Source: a bacterium
GTDB lineage: Bacteria > Zhuqueibacterota > QNDG01 > DTFT01
Direction of reading: 5' to 3'
DNA: 44,196 bases
Assembly (NCBI GenBank): GCA_016933415.1
Contig: JAFGAX010000091.1
Coordinates: forward strand, 1 to 44,196
Shown: piece after piece, positions 34,957 to 42,190 of the stretch
How positions within the stretch are numbered: position 1 is the stretch's first letter
How the letters are laid out: every line of letters starts with the position of its first letter
Made by a program: the position numbers and the translations under genes
The notes under the pieces: model-generated
The model's input: the letters and a program-made list of their open reading frames with translations, nothing else
Database searches by the model: none
What the model was told of the DNA's origin: nothing

Positions 34957-35147
34957 TCCGCCTCCTCCCGGACGGGCACGCCCAGCGGGCACATCACGGC
35001 GCAGTCGCCGCACCCGACACAGAGCTCGTCCAGAACGCGGACGGAGGATTCCTTCAGTTCGATCGCCCCGGCCGGGCACACGGCGACGCACACGCCGCAG
35101 AAATCGCAGGCCGCGGCGGAAATCCGGTAACGGACGTTTTGTTTCAA
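34953..35147 (-). CDS. 2[4Fe-4S] ferredoxin
   Basis: 64 residues with two clusters of the C-x2-C-x2-C-x3-C-P type: CDFCGVCVAVCP and CVGCGDCAVMCP. The start is a TTG at 35147 with GAGG five bases upstream. It overlaps the reductase gene by 4 bases and follows the UbiA stop by 7. It is the likely electron donor for the reductase next door. Archaeal geranylgeranyl reductase in Methanosarcina is known to need a ferredoxin whose gene is also adjacent. Confidence 0.92.
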   Translation of the reverse strand: MKQNVRYRISAAACDFCGVCVAVCPAGAIELKESSVRVLDELCVGCGDCAVMCPLGVPVREEAE

Positions 35148-35154
35148 TCGGGCC

Positions 35155-36087
35155 TCACGATGCCTTGAAGTTGGGATAATCGAAGCCGAAACGCTTGCTG
35201 TAATACCAGCGGGAGAGGAAGAACACCGCAGCGATCGGGGCCAGCGTCACCGGAAAACGGACGCAGACCGAGGCCGCCAGCGCGAGTACCGAGAACTTGG
35301 TGGCCCGCAGGGAATCCGGCAGTTTCCCGCGCGCCGCCGCAACCGCGAACAGCGGCAGAACCGCCGCGCTCGGAATGAAAAGCATCATTTCATCCGCGAC
35401 CAGGGCGGTGACCGCACAGGCTGTTTCAAAGACCAGCGCCCAGACGGCCGTGCTGCGGATGCCGTACCGGACTCCGAACGTGATCTTGCCGGTTCTGGAA
35501 TCGCCCTTGATGTCCGGCAGAGTGGTGTTGCAGTACACGGCCGCGGTGCCGAAGCCGTAGGCGATCGCCTGCACGGGAAACGCCTGATCCCCGCCGCCCG
35601 AAACCCAGCCCATGTCGTAGACCAGCATCATGCCGCAGGCGTTCACCGCCAGACCCGGAACGGGGAGGTTCTTCCAGTTTGTCGGCGGAAAATTGTACAG
35701 CATGCCGGTGATGAGAAAAAGCGTGAGAAATCCGAAGCCCAGGAGCAGATCGATCCAGAAAGCGGCACCGAGCGCAGCCGTCGCCAGAACGCCCGCCTGC
35801 AGATAGGCCGATTTCTCGTCCACCATGCCGTTGGCGATCAGGAAGAGCTTCCCGTTCAGCCGGTCGGTCTCCCGGTCCCGGATCTGATTGAGAATGTAAA
35901 CACTGCCGCCCAGCAGGGTCAATGCCGTCATGATCCACGCGGGCGCGACCGGATGGATGAAGTCGGAGGCGCCGCGGCCGAAACGTCCGCCGCCCGCCAG
36001 TCCGGCCAGGAAATAAATCCAGATGGGAAAGAAGAGGGTCGGCCGGAGCAGAAAAAGGCGGTCCAGCAGAGCCATGGACCATTTCAT
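35155..36087 (-). CDS. UbiA-family prenyltransferase
   Basis: 310 residues with about eight to nine membrane helices. The first aspartate-rich motif is N67-QIR-D71-RET-D75 (N-x3-D-x3-D) and the second is D192-IKG-D196 (D-x3-D). These bind the Mg2+-prenyl diphosphate. The ATG at 36087 overlaps the purF stop as ATGA. Family members prenylate quinone heads, chlorophyllide, or geranylgeranylglycerol phosphate. The downstream ferredoxin and archaeal-like geranylgeranyl reductase favour a geranylgeranyl substrate, possibly a DGGGP synthase-like step. A menaquinone or other quinone role is the alternative. Confidence 0.88.
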   Translation of the reverse strand: MKWSMALLDRLFLLRPTLFFPIWIYFLAGLAGGGRFGRGASDFIHPVAPAWIMTALTLLGGSVYILNQIRDRETDRLNGKLFLIANGMVDEKSAYLQAGVLATAALGAAFWIDLLLGFGFLTLFLITGMLYNFPPTNWKNLPVPGLAVNACGMMLVYDMGWVSGGGDQAFPVQAIAYGFGTAAVYCNTTLPDIKGDSRTGKITFGVRYGIRSTAVWALVFETACAVTALVADEMMLFIPSAAVLPLFAVAAARGKLPDSLRATKFSVLALAASVCVRFPVTLAPIAAVFFLSRWYYSKRFGFDYPNFKAS

Positions 36088-37514
36088 CGGGCCTCCCGGA
36101 GCGGCCCGTCGAAATGGATCTTTTCGACCGGATCGTCGAAGGGGACGGGGTAGTTCCCGTCGAAACAGGCCGTGCAGTAATCGCCCCCCTCGCCCGGCAC
36201 CGAAGCCAGCATGCCCTCCCTGGACAGGTAGCCCAGGGAGTCGACCTGGAGGAATTCCCGGATCTCCTCCACGGACCGGTTCGACGCGATCAGCTCCTCG
36301 CGCGTGGGAAAATCCATGCCGTAGTAGCAGGGATGGAGGATGGGCGGGGAACTGACGCGGATGTGCACTTCGGTCGCGCCCGCCTTGCGGATGAACTGGG
36401 TCAGGGTTCTCAGCGTCGTGCCCCGGACGATCGAATCCTCGACAACCACGACCCGGCGGCCCTTCAGGACGCCCTCGACGGGGTTGAATTTCACCTTCAC
36501 CCCGAAATTGCGGATCGACTGCTGGGGCTGAATGAAGGTGCGGCCGATGTAGTGGTTCCGTATCAGGCCGAGCTCGAACTTGAGTCCGCTCCGGCGGGCG
36601 AAACCCAGGGCCGCGGTGTTGCTGGAGTCGGGCACGGAGATGACGATGTCCGCGTCCACGGGATGCTCCTCCACGAGGCGCTTGCCGAATTTGCGCCGGG
36701 TCTTGTCCACGCATTCGCCGAAGATGCGGCTGTCCGGCCGGCTGAAATAGATGAACTCGAAAATGCAGCTGCTTCTGCGGCCGGCCCCCTCGAGCTTCTC
36801 CGAACGCATGCCGTACTCGTCGAAGACGATCATCTCGCCCGGCTCCACGTCGCGCACGTATTCCGCGCCGATGAGGTCGAAGGCGCACGTCTCGGACGCC
36901 ACGGCCCAGGCGCCGCCTTCCAGGCGGCCGAGCGCCAGGGGACGGAATCCGCCCGGATCGCGGGCGGCGATGAGACACTCGCGGGAAAGCAGAACGAGAG
37001 AATACGCCCCGCGGACGGCGTTCAACGCCTCCTTCACGCATTCGGTGAAACGGCCGCAGCGGGAGCGGGCGATGAGGTGCAGGATGATTTCACTGTCCGT
37101 GGATGTCTGGAAAATCGCGCCCTCGGACTGGAGCCGCTCGCGGAGGCTCCGGTAATTGACCAGATTGCCGTTGTGCCCGAGCGCGAGCGGGCCTTCCTTG
37201 GAATTGACCACAATGGGCTGAATGTTGATCAGCTGGTCGGAGCCGGTCGTCGAGTAGCGGTTGTGGCCGATGGCCTGGCCGCCCTTGAGGGTCCGGAGTA
37301 TTTCCGGCGCATGAAACACGTCATTGACCAGCCCCTGACCGAGGTGTTTATACAGCCGGATGCCGTCCGAAGAGACGATGCCGCAGCCCTCCTGCCCGCG
37401 GTGCTGGAGGGCGTACAGGGACAGGTAAGCCATTTCGGCCGCTTCAGGGTGGCCGTGGACGCCGATGACGCCGCAGAATTCCCTGGGTTCATCCGGCGCG
37501 GATTGGGGGATCAT
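36084..37514 (-). CDS. purF: Amidophosphoribosyltransferase
   Basis: 476 residues from the ATG at 37514, chosen for the GAGGAAGG site upstream and because it leaves a 13-residue propeptide before the nucleophile (C14 in EFCGVIGVHG). The ATG at 37532 overlaps the PHP stop and is possible. The class II glutaminase motif is LQHRGQEGCGIV; the PRPP motif region is VVVVEDSIVRGTTLRTLTQF. Cysteines in SSCIFEFIYFS, PPILHPCYYG and DYCTACFDG match the Fe-S cluster ligands of the Bacillus-type enzyme. It commits PRPP to purine synthesis. Confidence 0.96.
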   Translation of the reverse strand: MIPQSAPDEPREFCGVIGVHGHPEAAEMAYLSLYALQHRGQEGCGIVSSDGIRLYKHLGQGLVNDVFHAPEILRTLKGGQAIGHNRYSTTGSDQLINIQPIVVNSKEGPLALGHNGNLVNYRSLRERLQSEGAIFQTSTDSEIILHLIARSRCGRFTECVKEALNAVRGAYSLVLLSRECLIAARDPGGFRPLALGRLEGGAWAVASETCAFDLIGAEYVRDVEPGEMIVFDEYGMRSEKLEGAGRRSSCIFEFIYFSRPDSRIFGECVDKTRRKFGKRLVEEHPVDADIVISVPDSSNTAALGFARRSGLKFELGLIRNHYIGRTFIQPQQSIRNFGVKVKFNPVEGVLKGRRVVVVEDSIVRGTTLRTLTQFIRKAGATEVHIRVSSPPILHPCYYGMDFPTREELIASNRSVEEIREFLQVDSLGYLSREGMLASVPGEGGDYCTACFDGNYPVPFDDPVEKIHFDGPLREAR

Positions 37515-37528
37515 GCAACCAGCCTTCC

Positions 37529-38578
37529 TCATGTGATCACGATGGGATTGGAATAGACCCAGCCCCGGTTCCTGCGGAAAATTTCGATCCGGTAGACGCC
37601 GGATTCGGACGTGCGCATGCGGACGCTCCGGCCGTGTTCCTCGCGCACGACGCGGCCGTCCCGCAGGAGCCGCATGCGGCCCGGCAGGGGCGCCTCGGCG
37701 CGAAGCAGAACGTTTCCCGAACGCGCCAGACGGCTGCCCATCGGATGCCGCTTTCCGGCCCGTTCGGCCCAGAACCGGAATCCGCGTCCGTCGCCGAGCG
37801 AATAATTGACGATGAACGCCCGGCCGGCGGCCAGCGCCTCGAAAACGGCCGCTTCGGCCGCGGCAGGGGTCGGCACATCCGCCGGCCGCAGGGGCGTTGC
37901 GGTCAGAATGTGCATCCGGATGGACTTGAACTGGACCTTGTAGGGATACAGGGCGACCGGGAACAGGCCCAGGACCTTGTACTCGAACGCGTGCACATCA
38001 ATGCCGCCCAGACCCACGACCCTGCGCTTCCGGTTCAGCCGGTCCCAGCGGTCCAGAGTGGTCCAGACCGGAAAGCGGATGGACCGCAGGGGGTGCCAGA
38101 TCCGCCAGATGAAATTGCGGCGCGTCACGCCCTCGAGCCATTCGGACATCTGGTTCCAAATTTCGATGCCGTCGAATCCGTCGATGTCCCAGTCGGTCCA
38201 GGGATACGGCGGATAGGCGTCTGAAAAACTGCGCTTTTCGGCCGGGTGGGCGATCACCCCGAACCCGCCCTGGCGCGCGACGCGCCTCACGTTCTGCCGG
38301 GCCGTCAGCCCGGCCGGAATTTCCTTTCGGATCCGGAACGCCAGGTAATGGTTGCGGTCGTCCGCGTCATTGAGTTCGCACCCGGCAAGAACCAGCGTGC
38401 GTCCGTGCCAGCCCTCCAGCCCGAGACGCCTGGGCGCGAGCGTGTTGTGGTCCGAGAACAGCAGAAAATCGAGCCCCATTTCCCCGGCAATGGCCGCGAT
38501 CTCGGGGATGGGCAGGGCGCCGTCCGAAAACTGGCTGTGCAGATGAACCGCGCCCGCGGCCTCGTGCCATTCACGCAT
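37529..38578 (-). CDS. PHP-domain metal-dependent phosphoesterase-like protein
   Basis: 349 residues from the ATG at 38578. PHP metal ligands are visible as HLHSQFSDG (H12, H14, D19) and FSDHNT (D43, H44), with a later GFGVIAHPAEK and GLGGIDVHAFEYK. The C-terminal region (about 270-349) looks like a small beta-sandwich (GNVLLRAEAPLPGRMRLLRD). The domain hydrolyses phosphoesters in polymerase, histidinol phosphatase and nucleotidase relatives. The substrate here is unknown. It abuts purF, and the stop overlaps a possible upstream purF ATG. Confidence 0.78.
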   Translation of the reverse strand: MREWHEAAGAVHLHSQFSDGALPIPEIAAIAGEMGLDFLLFSDHNTLAPRRLGLEGWHGRTLVLAGCELNDADDRNHYLAFRIRKEIPAGLTARQNVRRVARQGGFGVIAHPAEKRSFSDAYPPYPWTDWDIDGFDGIEIWNQMSEWLEGVTRRNFIWRIWHPLRSIRFPVWTTLDRWDRLNRKRRVVGLGGIDVHAFEYKVLGLFPVALYPYKVQFKSIRMHILTATPLRPADVPTPAAAEAAVFEALAAGRAFIVNYSLGDGRGFRFWAERAGKRHPMGSRLARSGNVLLRAEAPLPGRMRLLRDGRVVREEHGRSVRMRTSESGVYRIEIFRRNRGWVYSNPIVIT

Positions 38579-38583
38579 CCGCT

Positions 38584-38970
38584 TCACCACCACGCAACGA
38601 GCAGAACGCCGCATCCGGCGCCCAGCAGATTGGCAGCCATGTCCTTCCAGCTGGCGTGTCCGCGGCCCGTGCGGTCGAGCAGCTCCTTCAGGCCGCCGAG
38701 CGACACCGTGAAAGCGACTCCCGCGGCGAGACTCCGGCTCCGGTTTTCATGGCCGTGAACGTGCAGCGTGCGGCTGACCGCGCCCGTGAGCAGAAAGGAC
38801 GCGGTGAAATGACGGGCCTTGTCCGCGCCGAACCAGGAATCGCCGCCTCGGATGACGGCGCACGAATCCGCTTCAGCGGCCCGCGCCTCTCCGGCCGCGG
38901 ACGGGACCGCAAGCGCGGCCGCGCATGCCGCTGCGAGAAGACCGGCCTTAAAGACCCAATTCGGCGTCAA
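38584..38970 (-). CDS. YfiM/DUF2279-like envelope protein
   Basis: About 128 residues. The N-terminal part, WVFKAGLLAAACAAALAVPS, looks like a signal peptide. The YfiM-like core is DKARHFTASFLLTGAVSR and then LGGLKELLDRTGRGHASWKD and AANLLGAGCGVLL. The start is uncertain: the TTG at 38970 is the best candidate, since longer versions run through the end of the HD-protein gene. Function is unknown. It lies 5 bases before the PHP gene. Confidence 0.65.
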   Translation of the reverse strand: MTPNWVFKAGLLAAACAAALAVPSAAGEARAAEADSCAVIRGGDSWFGADKARHFTASFLLTGAVSRTLHVHGHENRSRSLAAGVAFTVSLGGLKELLDRTGRGHASWKDMAANLLGAGCGVLLVAWW

Positions 38971-39511
38971 TGGACTGCATCCCTTCGAGCGAAAGGCCGA
39001 TGAAATCACGGAGCGGAACGCCCATGGCCTCGCAGGACCGGATCTGTTCGCGGTTGGCGCCCGCGGCGAAACGCTTTTCATCGAAACGCCTTTCGATGAA
39101 TTCCACGTTCACGTTGCGGATCTTTTTCGTCGGATGCATGAGGGCCGCGGCCACGATGAGTCCCGTGACCGGATCGGCCGCGTACAGCGCCTGGTCGAGC
39201 CGGGACTTCCGCGGAAAATGGCCGGGATGACTCTTGATGGCGTACACAACCGGCTCGGGCACGTTCTTTCCCTCGAGCATCTTTTCCGTCACGATGCCGT
39301 GCTTCGGGAAATCGTTCGCGGTCCGGTCATAGTCGAGGTCGTGCAGAAGACCGGACAGGCCCCACAGTTCCTCGTCCTCGCCGAAATGCCTCGCCAGCCG
39401 CCGCATGACGGCCTCGGCCGCCAGCATGTGCTTGATCAGGTTTTTGTTGGAGACGTTTTTTTGGACCAGATCCAGAGCTTCGTCCCGGGTGATCATTTTG
39501 TTTGATTCCAT
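38948..39511 (-). CDS. HD-domain (HDIG-type) phosphohydrolase
   Basis: 187 residues. The HD metal site is H28 in LIKHMLAAEAVM and H57-D58 in LSGLLHDLDYD, followed by YAIKSHPGHFP. Small HDIG proteins of this type are often found near tRNA or nucleotide genes, but the substrate is unknown. The ATG at 39511 lacks a strong ribosome binding site; M6 at 39496 is possible. It heads the long gene string. A TATGAT (39553-39558, minus strand) in the repeat region upstream could be its -10 box. Confidence 0.8.
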   Translation of the reverse strand: MESNKMITRDEALDLVQKNVSNKNLIKHMLAAEAVMRRLARHFGEDEELWGLSGLLHDLDYDRTANDFPKHGIVTEKMLEGKNVPEPVVYAIKSHPGHFPRKSRLDQALYAADPVTGLIVAAALMHPTKKIRNVNVEFIERRFDEKRFAAGANREQIRSCEAMGVPLRDFIGLSLEGMQSIDAELGL

Positions 39512-39546
39512 CCGTTAAGGTTCGATTCGGTCCGCGTGGTTTTTAA

Positions 39547-39642
39547 AGATCATATTCGATGAACGATTGCGGATTTTTCTCTCCGCGGGGGCTCCCGCCC
39601 CTGCGGTTCACGCAACCCTGCGGCGCAGAGGCAGGAGCCTGA
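39547..39642. repeat. GC-rich palindromic repeat (copy 3) with ATCGAATATGATCT box
   Basis: Bases 39581-39592, loop TCCC, and 39597-39606 form a hairpin related to copy 2, and GGCTCCCGCC/GGCAGGAGCC-like arms close the larger palindrome. The adjacent GATGAACGATTGCGGATTTT matches the reverse of the copy 2 flank. The box ATCGAATATGATCT (minus strand, 39547-39560) is shared exactly with copy 1. The gap 39512-39679 holds no gene. Confidence 0.7.
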
Positions 39643-39679
39643 CACCGGAGGAAAGCCGGTGAATGCCTTCACTTTCAGC

Positions 39680-40318
39680 TCAGAACGAAACGCTCAGCCT
39701 CACTCCCGTCACCCCGCCTCCGAATGCCCCCCACCCCGGCTCCGGGCCCGTGTCGAAATGCCAGAGATGGGCGTCCACATAGGCGTCGGCCAGCGTCAGG
39801 CCGTACAGGCCCGCGACCCACCACCAGGTGAGGTTCCGGCTGTTTTCATAGAAGGCGCGCTCGTCTTCGGTGACCGAATCCGCGGCGCGGCGGTTCTGGA
39901 TGATGATGTTCGCCGCGAGGCCGGCCGCGGCCGCGGCCACCAGGCCGGTCTTCCATTTCGCGCCGTTGTACCACTGGCCCCAGCCGGGCAGAACCGCGGA
40001 CCGGATCAGCGCGCCCCTCGGGGATTTTGTCTCGGTTTTCCGCGGAGCGGTGCGTGCGAACAGCCCGGCGCTGTCCGGTTCGACGCTTTCACGTCCGGCA
40101 GTGTCCGGGCTGACGCTTTGACGTCCGGCGCTGTCCGGCGCGGCCGCACCCGGCCGGACTGCGGCGACAGCCGCGGCTTTGGACGAATCCGGCCCGGTTC
40201 GTGTTGTGTCCGCGGGCCGGGCGAACCCCCAGGCGCTTCCTGCGGAAAGAGCCGCCAGGCCCGCGACCAGCACGGCGGACTTCAGCCGGCCCCGGTCAGG
40301 ACGGGATTTCAGCCACAC
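39680..40318 (-). CDS. DUF5683-domain protein
   Basis: About 212 residues from a GTG at 40318; TTG and ATG codons further upstream lie inside the ridA gene, so the start is uncertain. An N-terminal signal or anchor (LKSAVLVAGLAALSAGSAWG) precedes a Pro/Ser/Ala-rich stretch with a decapeptide repeat. The DUF5683 core follows: IRSAVLPGWGQWYNGAKWKT and later WWWVAGLYGLTLADAYVDAH. The family is typical of FCB-group bacteria, and its function is unknown. It overlaps ridA by about 23 bases and is last in its operon. Confidence 0.8.
   Translation of the reverse strand: MWLKSRPDRGRLKSAVLVAGLAALSAGSAWGFARPADTTRTGPDSSKAAAVAAVRPGAAAPDSAGRQSVSPDTAGRESVEPDSAGLFARTAPRKTETKSPRGALIRSAVLPGWGQWYNGAKWKTGLVAAAAAGLAANIIIQNRRAADSVTEDERAFYENSRNLTWWWVAGLYGLTLADAYVDAHLWHFDTGPEPGWGAFGGGVTGVRLSVSF
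40065..40139. repeat. 30-bp in-gene repeat coding decapeptides
   Basis: Units of 30 bases start at 40065, 40095 and 40125 (the last partial). They encode PDSAGRQSVS, PDTAGRESVE and PDSAGLFART-like decapeptides in the linker of the DUF5683 protein. Confidence 0.75.
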
Positions 40319-40688
40319 ACTCAATTTCAACCAGCGCGTCTTTCGGCAGGCGGCGCACTTCAACCGCGGACCGGGCGGGCGCGGGACCGGAGAAAAAGGA
40401 CCCGTACACGGCGTTCATCTTCGCAAAGTCGTTCATGTCCGCGAGAAAAACCGTGGTTTTCACCACGCGGTCGAGTCCGCTTCCCGCGGATTCGAGAACG
40501 GCGCGGAGATTTTCGACCGCCCTGCGGGTCTGCGCTTCGATTCCGCCTTCGACGAGCGCACCGGTTCCGGCATCGATGCCGAGTTGACCGGCCGTGAACA
40601 CCAGTTTCGCGCAGGACGCAATCACCGCCTGGCTGTAGGGGCCGATGGCCTTCGGGGCCGCATCTGAACGGACTTCCCTGGGGCTCAT
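40296..40688 (-). CDS. RidA family enamine/imine deaminase
   Basis: 130 residues, the normal length. GPYSQAVIASCAKLVFTAGQ is the family start. The carboxylate-binding R106 lies in PAPARSAVEVRRLPKDALVE, and EIECVA closes the active site, so an active deaminase is expected. RidA hydrolyses reactive enamines released by PLP enzymes. It overlaps the upstream small membrane protein gene by 4 bases (ATGA). Confidence 0.92.
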   Translation of the reverse strand: MSPREVRSDAAPKAIGPYSQAVIASCAKLVFTAGQLGIDAGTGALVEGGIEAQTRRAVENLRAVLESAGSGLDRVVKTTVFLADMNDFAKMNAVYGSFFSGPAPARSAVEVRRLPKDALVEIECVAEIPS

Positions 40689-40885
40689 GACTCTCCTCCC
40701 TTTTTCCTGCCGTCGTCGATGTCCTCGAAGTGCGCGTCCTGCACGTCCGACCGGCTCAGGTCCAGGGGTTCGTTTTTGGGCCGTCCCTTGACCCGGGGGT
40801 CCTCTTTATCCGGCCGCCGGGTCATGACCCGCACGGTCTTGATCCCGAAATAAATCAGGAGCATCCAGAATATCAGGCGAAGCAT
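40685..40885 (-). CDS. Small single-pass membrane protein, unknown
   Basis: 66 residues. One N-terminal hydrophobic helix (LIFWMLLIYFGIKTVRVM, about 4-21) is followed by a charged, mostly disordered tail ending in DVQDAHFEDIDDGRKK. Such small proteins are frequent in FCB-type genomes, and no function is known. It lies 9 bases after the kinase gene and overlaps ridA by 4 bases, so it belongs to the folK operon. Confidence 0.75.
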   Translation of the reverse strand: MLRLIFWMLLIYFGIKTVRVMTRRPDKEDPRVKGRPKNEPLDLSRSDVQDAHFEDIDDGRKKGGES

Positions 40886-40894
40886 GGGCGTTTC

Positions 40895-41527
40895 TCAGGA
40901 TTTGCGAGACACGTAGTACTTGACCCCGACCGGCGGATTCTCGATCTGCCGGATCAGATCCTCGAGGTCCTCGGTGTTCCGCACGAAATCGATTTCCGAC
41001 GTGTTGACCACCAGAAGCGGCGTTTCCCGGTAGTGAAAAAAGTACGTGTTGTAGGCCTCGTTGAGCTGTCGGATGTAGTCCGGCGAAATGTTGCGCTCGT
41101 ATTTCCGGTTCCGCCGGCGGATGTGTTCGATCAGCCGCTCGGTGCTGGACTGGAGGTAGATGGCCAGGTCGGGTTTCGGCAGTTCCTTCTCCATGAGCGT
41201 CGCGACCTTTTCGTATAAAATCAGATCGCGCCGTTCGAGGTTCAGATAGGCGAAAATCTTGTCCTTGGCGAAAAGATAGTCCGCGATGAGGTGGCTGTGG
41301 AACAGGTCCTGCTGGGGAATGCCGAGCAGCTGGCGGTACCGGGTGATCAGGAAAAAGAGCTGAAGCTGAAAAGCGAACCGCTGGGGGTCCCGGTAAAAAT
41401 CCTCGAGATAGGGATTCTCCTCGGAGGCCTCGAACACCAGATTGGCGTTCATCCGCTCCGCGAGCAGACGGGCCAGGCTGGTCTTGCCCGCTCCAATCAC
41501 TCCCTCAATCGCGATATAATAGGGCAT
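40895..41527 (-). CDS. Deoxynucleoside kinase (dNK/dCK-dGK family)
   Basis: 210 residues. P-loop GVIGAGKTSLA (9-19). A helix-rich middle section (YRDPQRFAFQLQLFFLITRY) is typical of the family, and IRRRNRKYERNISPDYI is the lid and base-binding region. It phosphorylates deoxynucleosides for salvage. The ATG at 41527 follows GGAGGA. It sits 18 bases after the folK stop. Confidence 0.9.
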   Translation of the reverse strand: MPYYIAIEGVIGAGKTSLARLLAERMNANLVFEASEENPYLEDFYRDPQRFAFQLQLFFLITRYRQLLGIPQQDLFHSHLIADYLFAKDKIFAYLNLERRDLILYEKVATLMEKELPKPDLAIYLQSSTERLIEHIRRRNRKYERNISPDYIRQLNEAYNTYFFHYRETPLLVVNTSEIDFVRNTEDLEDLIRQIENPPVGVKYYVSRKS

Positions 41528-41545
41528 GCCGTTTTCCTCCAGAAC

Positions 41546-42049
41546 TCATCCGTCCCGGATGACCCGCCGGACGGCCCCGCCGTCCACGCAGGCTTTTAGC
41601 ATCTCCGCAACCGTGCGTCCGCTCTCCGGATCGGTGAAGCCGGGGGCGATTTCAGCGAGGGGCTCCAGCACGAACCGGCGTCCGGCGACAGCCGGATGCG
41701 GGATTCGCAGGTTTTCCTCATCCATCACAGCCGTGCCGAAGTACAGGATGTCGATGTCGATGAAGCGCGGGCCCCATCGGCCGCAGGTCCGTCTGCGGCC
41801 GAGCCGTTGTTCAATTGTGCGGCAGGCCTCCAGCAGGCCTGCCGGACTCAGGCCCGTCCGAATTTCCGCAACCTGATTCAGAAAATCCGGCTGCCCGCTC
41901 CGTCCCCAGGGTTCCGTCTCATATACGGAAGAAAGGCGGACCACTTCGGTGTCCGGCAGCTTCGCGATCAGTTCCGCGGCTTGTTCCAGACGGCTGAACC
42001 GGTCGCCCAGGTTGGAACCCATGCCGAGAAAAACGCGGGCCGATGTCAT
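41546..42049 (-). CDS. folK: HPPK, 6-hydroxymethyl-7,8-dihydropterin pyrophosphokinase
   Basis: 167 residues. FLGMGSNLGDR starts the fold, SSVYETEPWG lies in a substrate-binding loop, and GPRFIDIDILYFG carries the Mg2+-binding aspartates. IPHPAVAGRRFVLEPLAEIAP is the family's C-terminal signature. It makes the diphosphate for folate synthesis. It is the first gene of its operon, behind a TTGACA-17-TAAATT promoter. Confidence 0.95.
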   Translation of the reverse strand: MTSARVFLGMGSNLGDRFSRLEQAAELIAKLPDTEVVRLSSVYETEPWGRSGQPDFLNQVAEIRTGLSPAGLLEACRTIEQRLGRRRTCGRWGPRFIDIDILYFGTAVMDEENLRIPHPAVAGRRFVLEPLAEIAPGFTDPESGRTVAEMLKACVDGGAVRRVIRDG

Positions 42050-42082
42050 GCTTGTGCTGTGATTAATTCCAATTAATCCAAA

Positions 42083-42111
42083 AATTTATTAAAAATTGTT
42101 GAGATTGTCAA
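42083..42111 (-). promoter_or_regulatory. Sigma-70-like promoter for the folK operon
   Basis: On the minus strand TTGACA (42106-42111) is followed by a 17-base spacer and TAAATT (42083-42088). Transcription would start near 42076, about 27 bases before the folK ATG. It lies in the AT-rich gap 42050-42169 between divergent genes. Confidence 0.65.
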
Positions 42112-42181
42112 TCGGAAACTCCCTGAAAGCGCTTGCTTTTCCATCCTCCGTCCCTTACTTTATACTATCATGACGAACGTT

Positions 42182-42186
42182 GAGGA
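42182..42186 (+). promoter_or_regulatory. Shine-Dalgarno GAGGA deciding a GTG start of the DUF72 gene
   Basis: GAGGA, four bases, then GTG at 42191. With TATACT at 42161-42166 as the -10 box, transcription would begin near 42173, after the ATG at 42170, so the GTG is the more consistent start. Confidence 0.5.
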
Positions 42187-42190
42187 AACC

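Noticed and set aside
42161-42172. Leaderless ATG start of the DUF72 gene at 42170
   Set aside because: The TATACT lies only four bases upstream, so transcription would start past this ATG. The GTG at 42191 has a GAGGA site.
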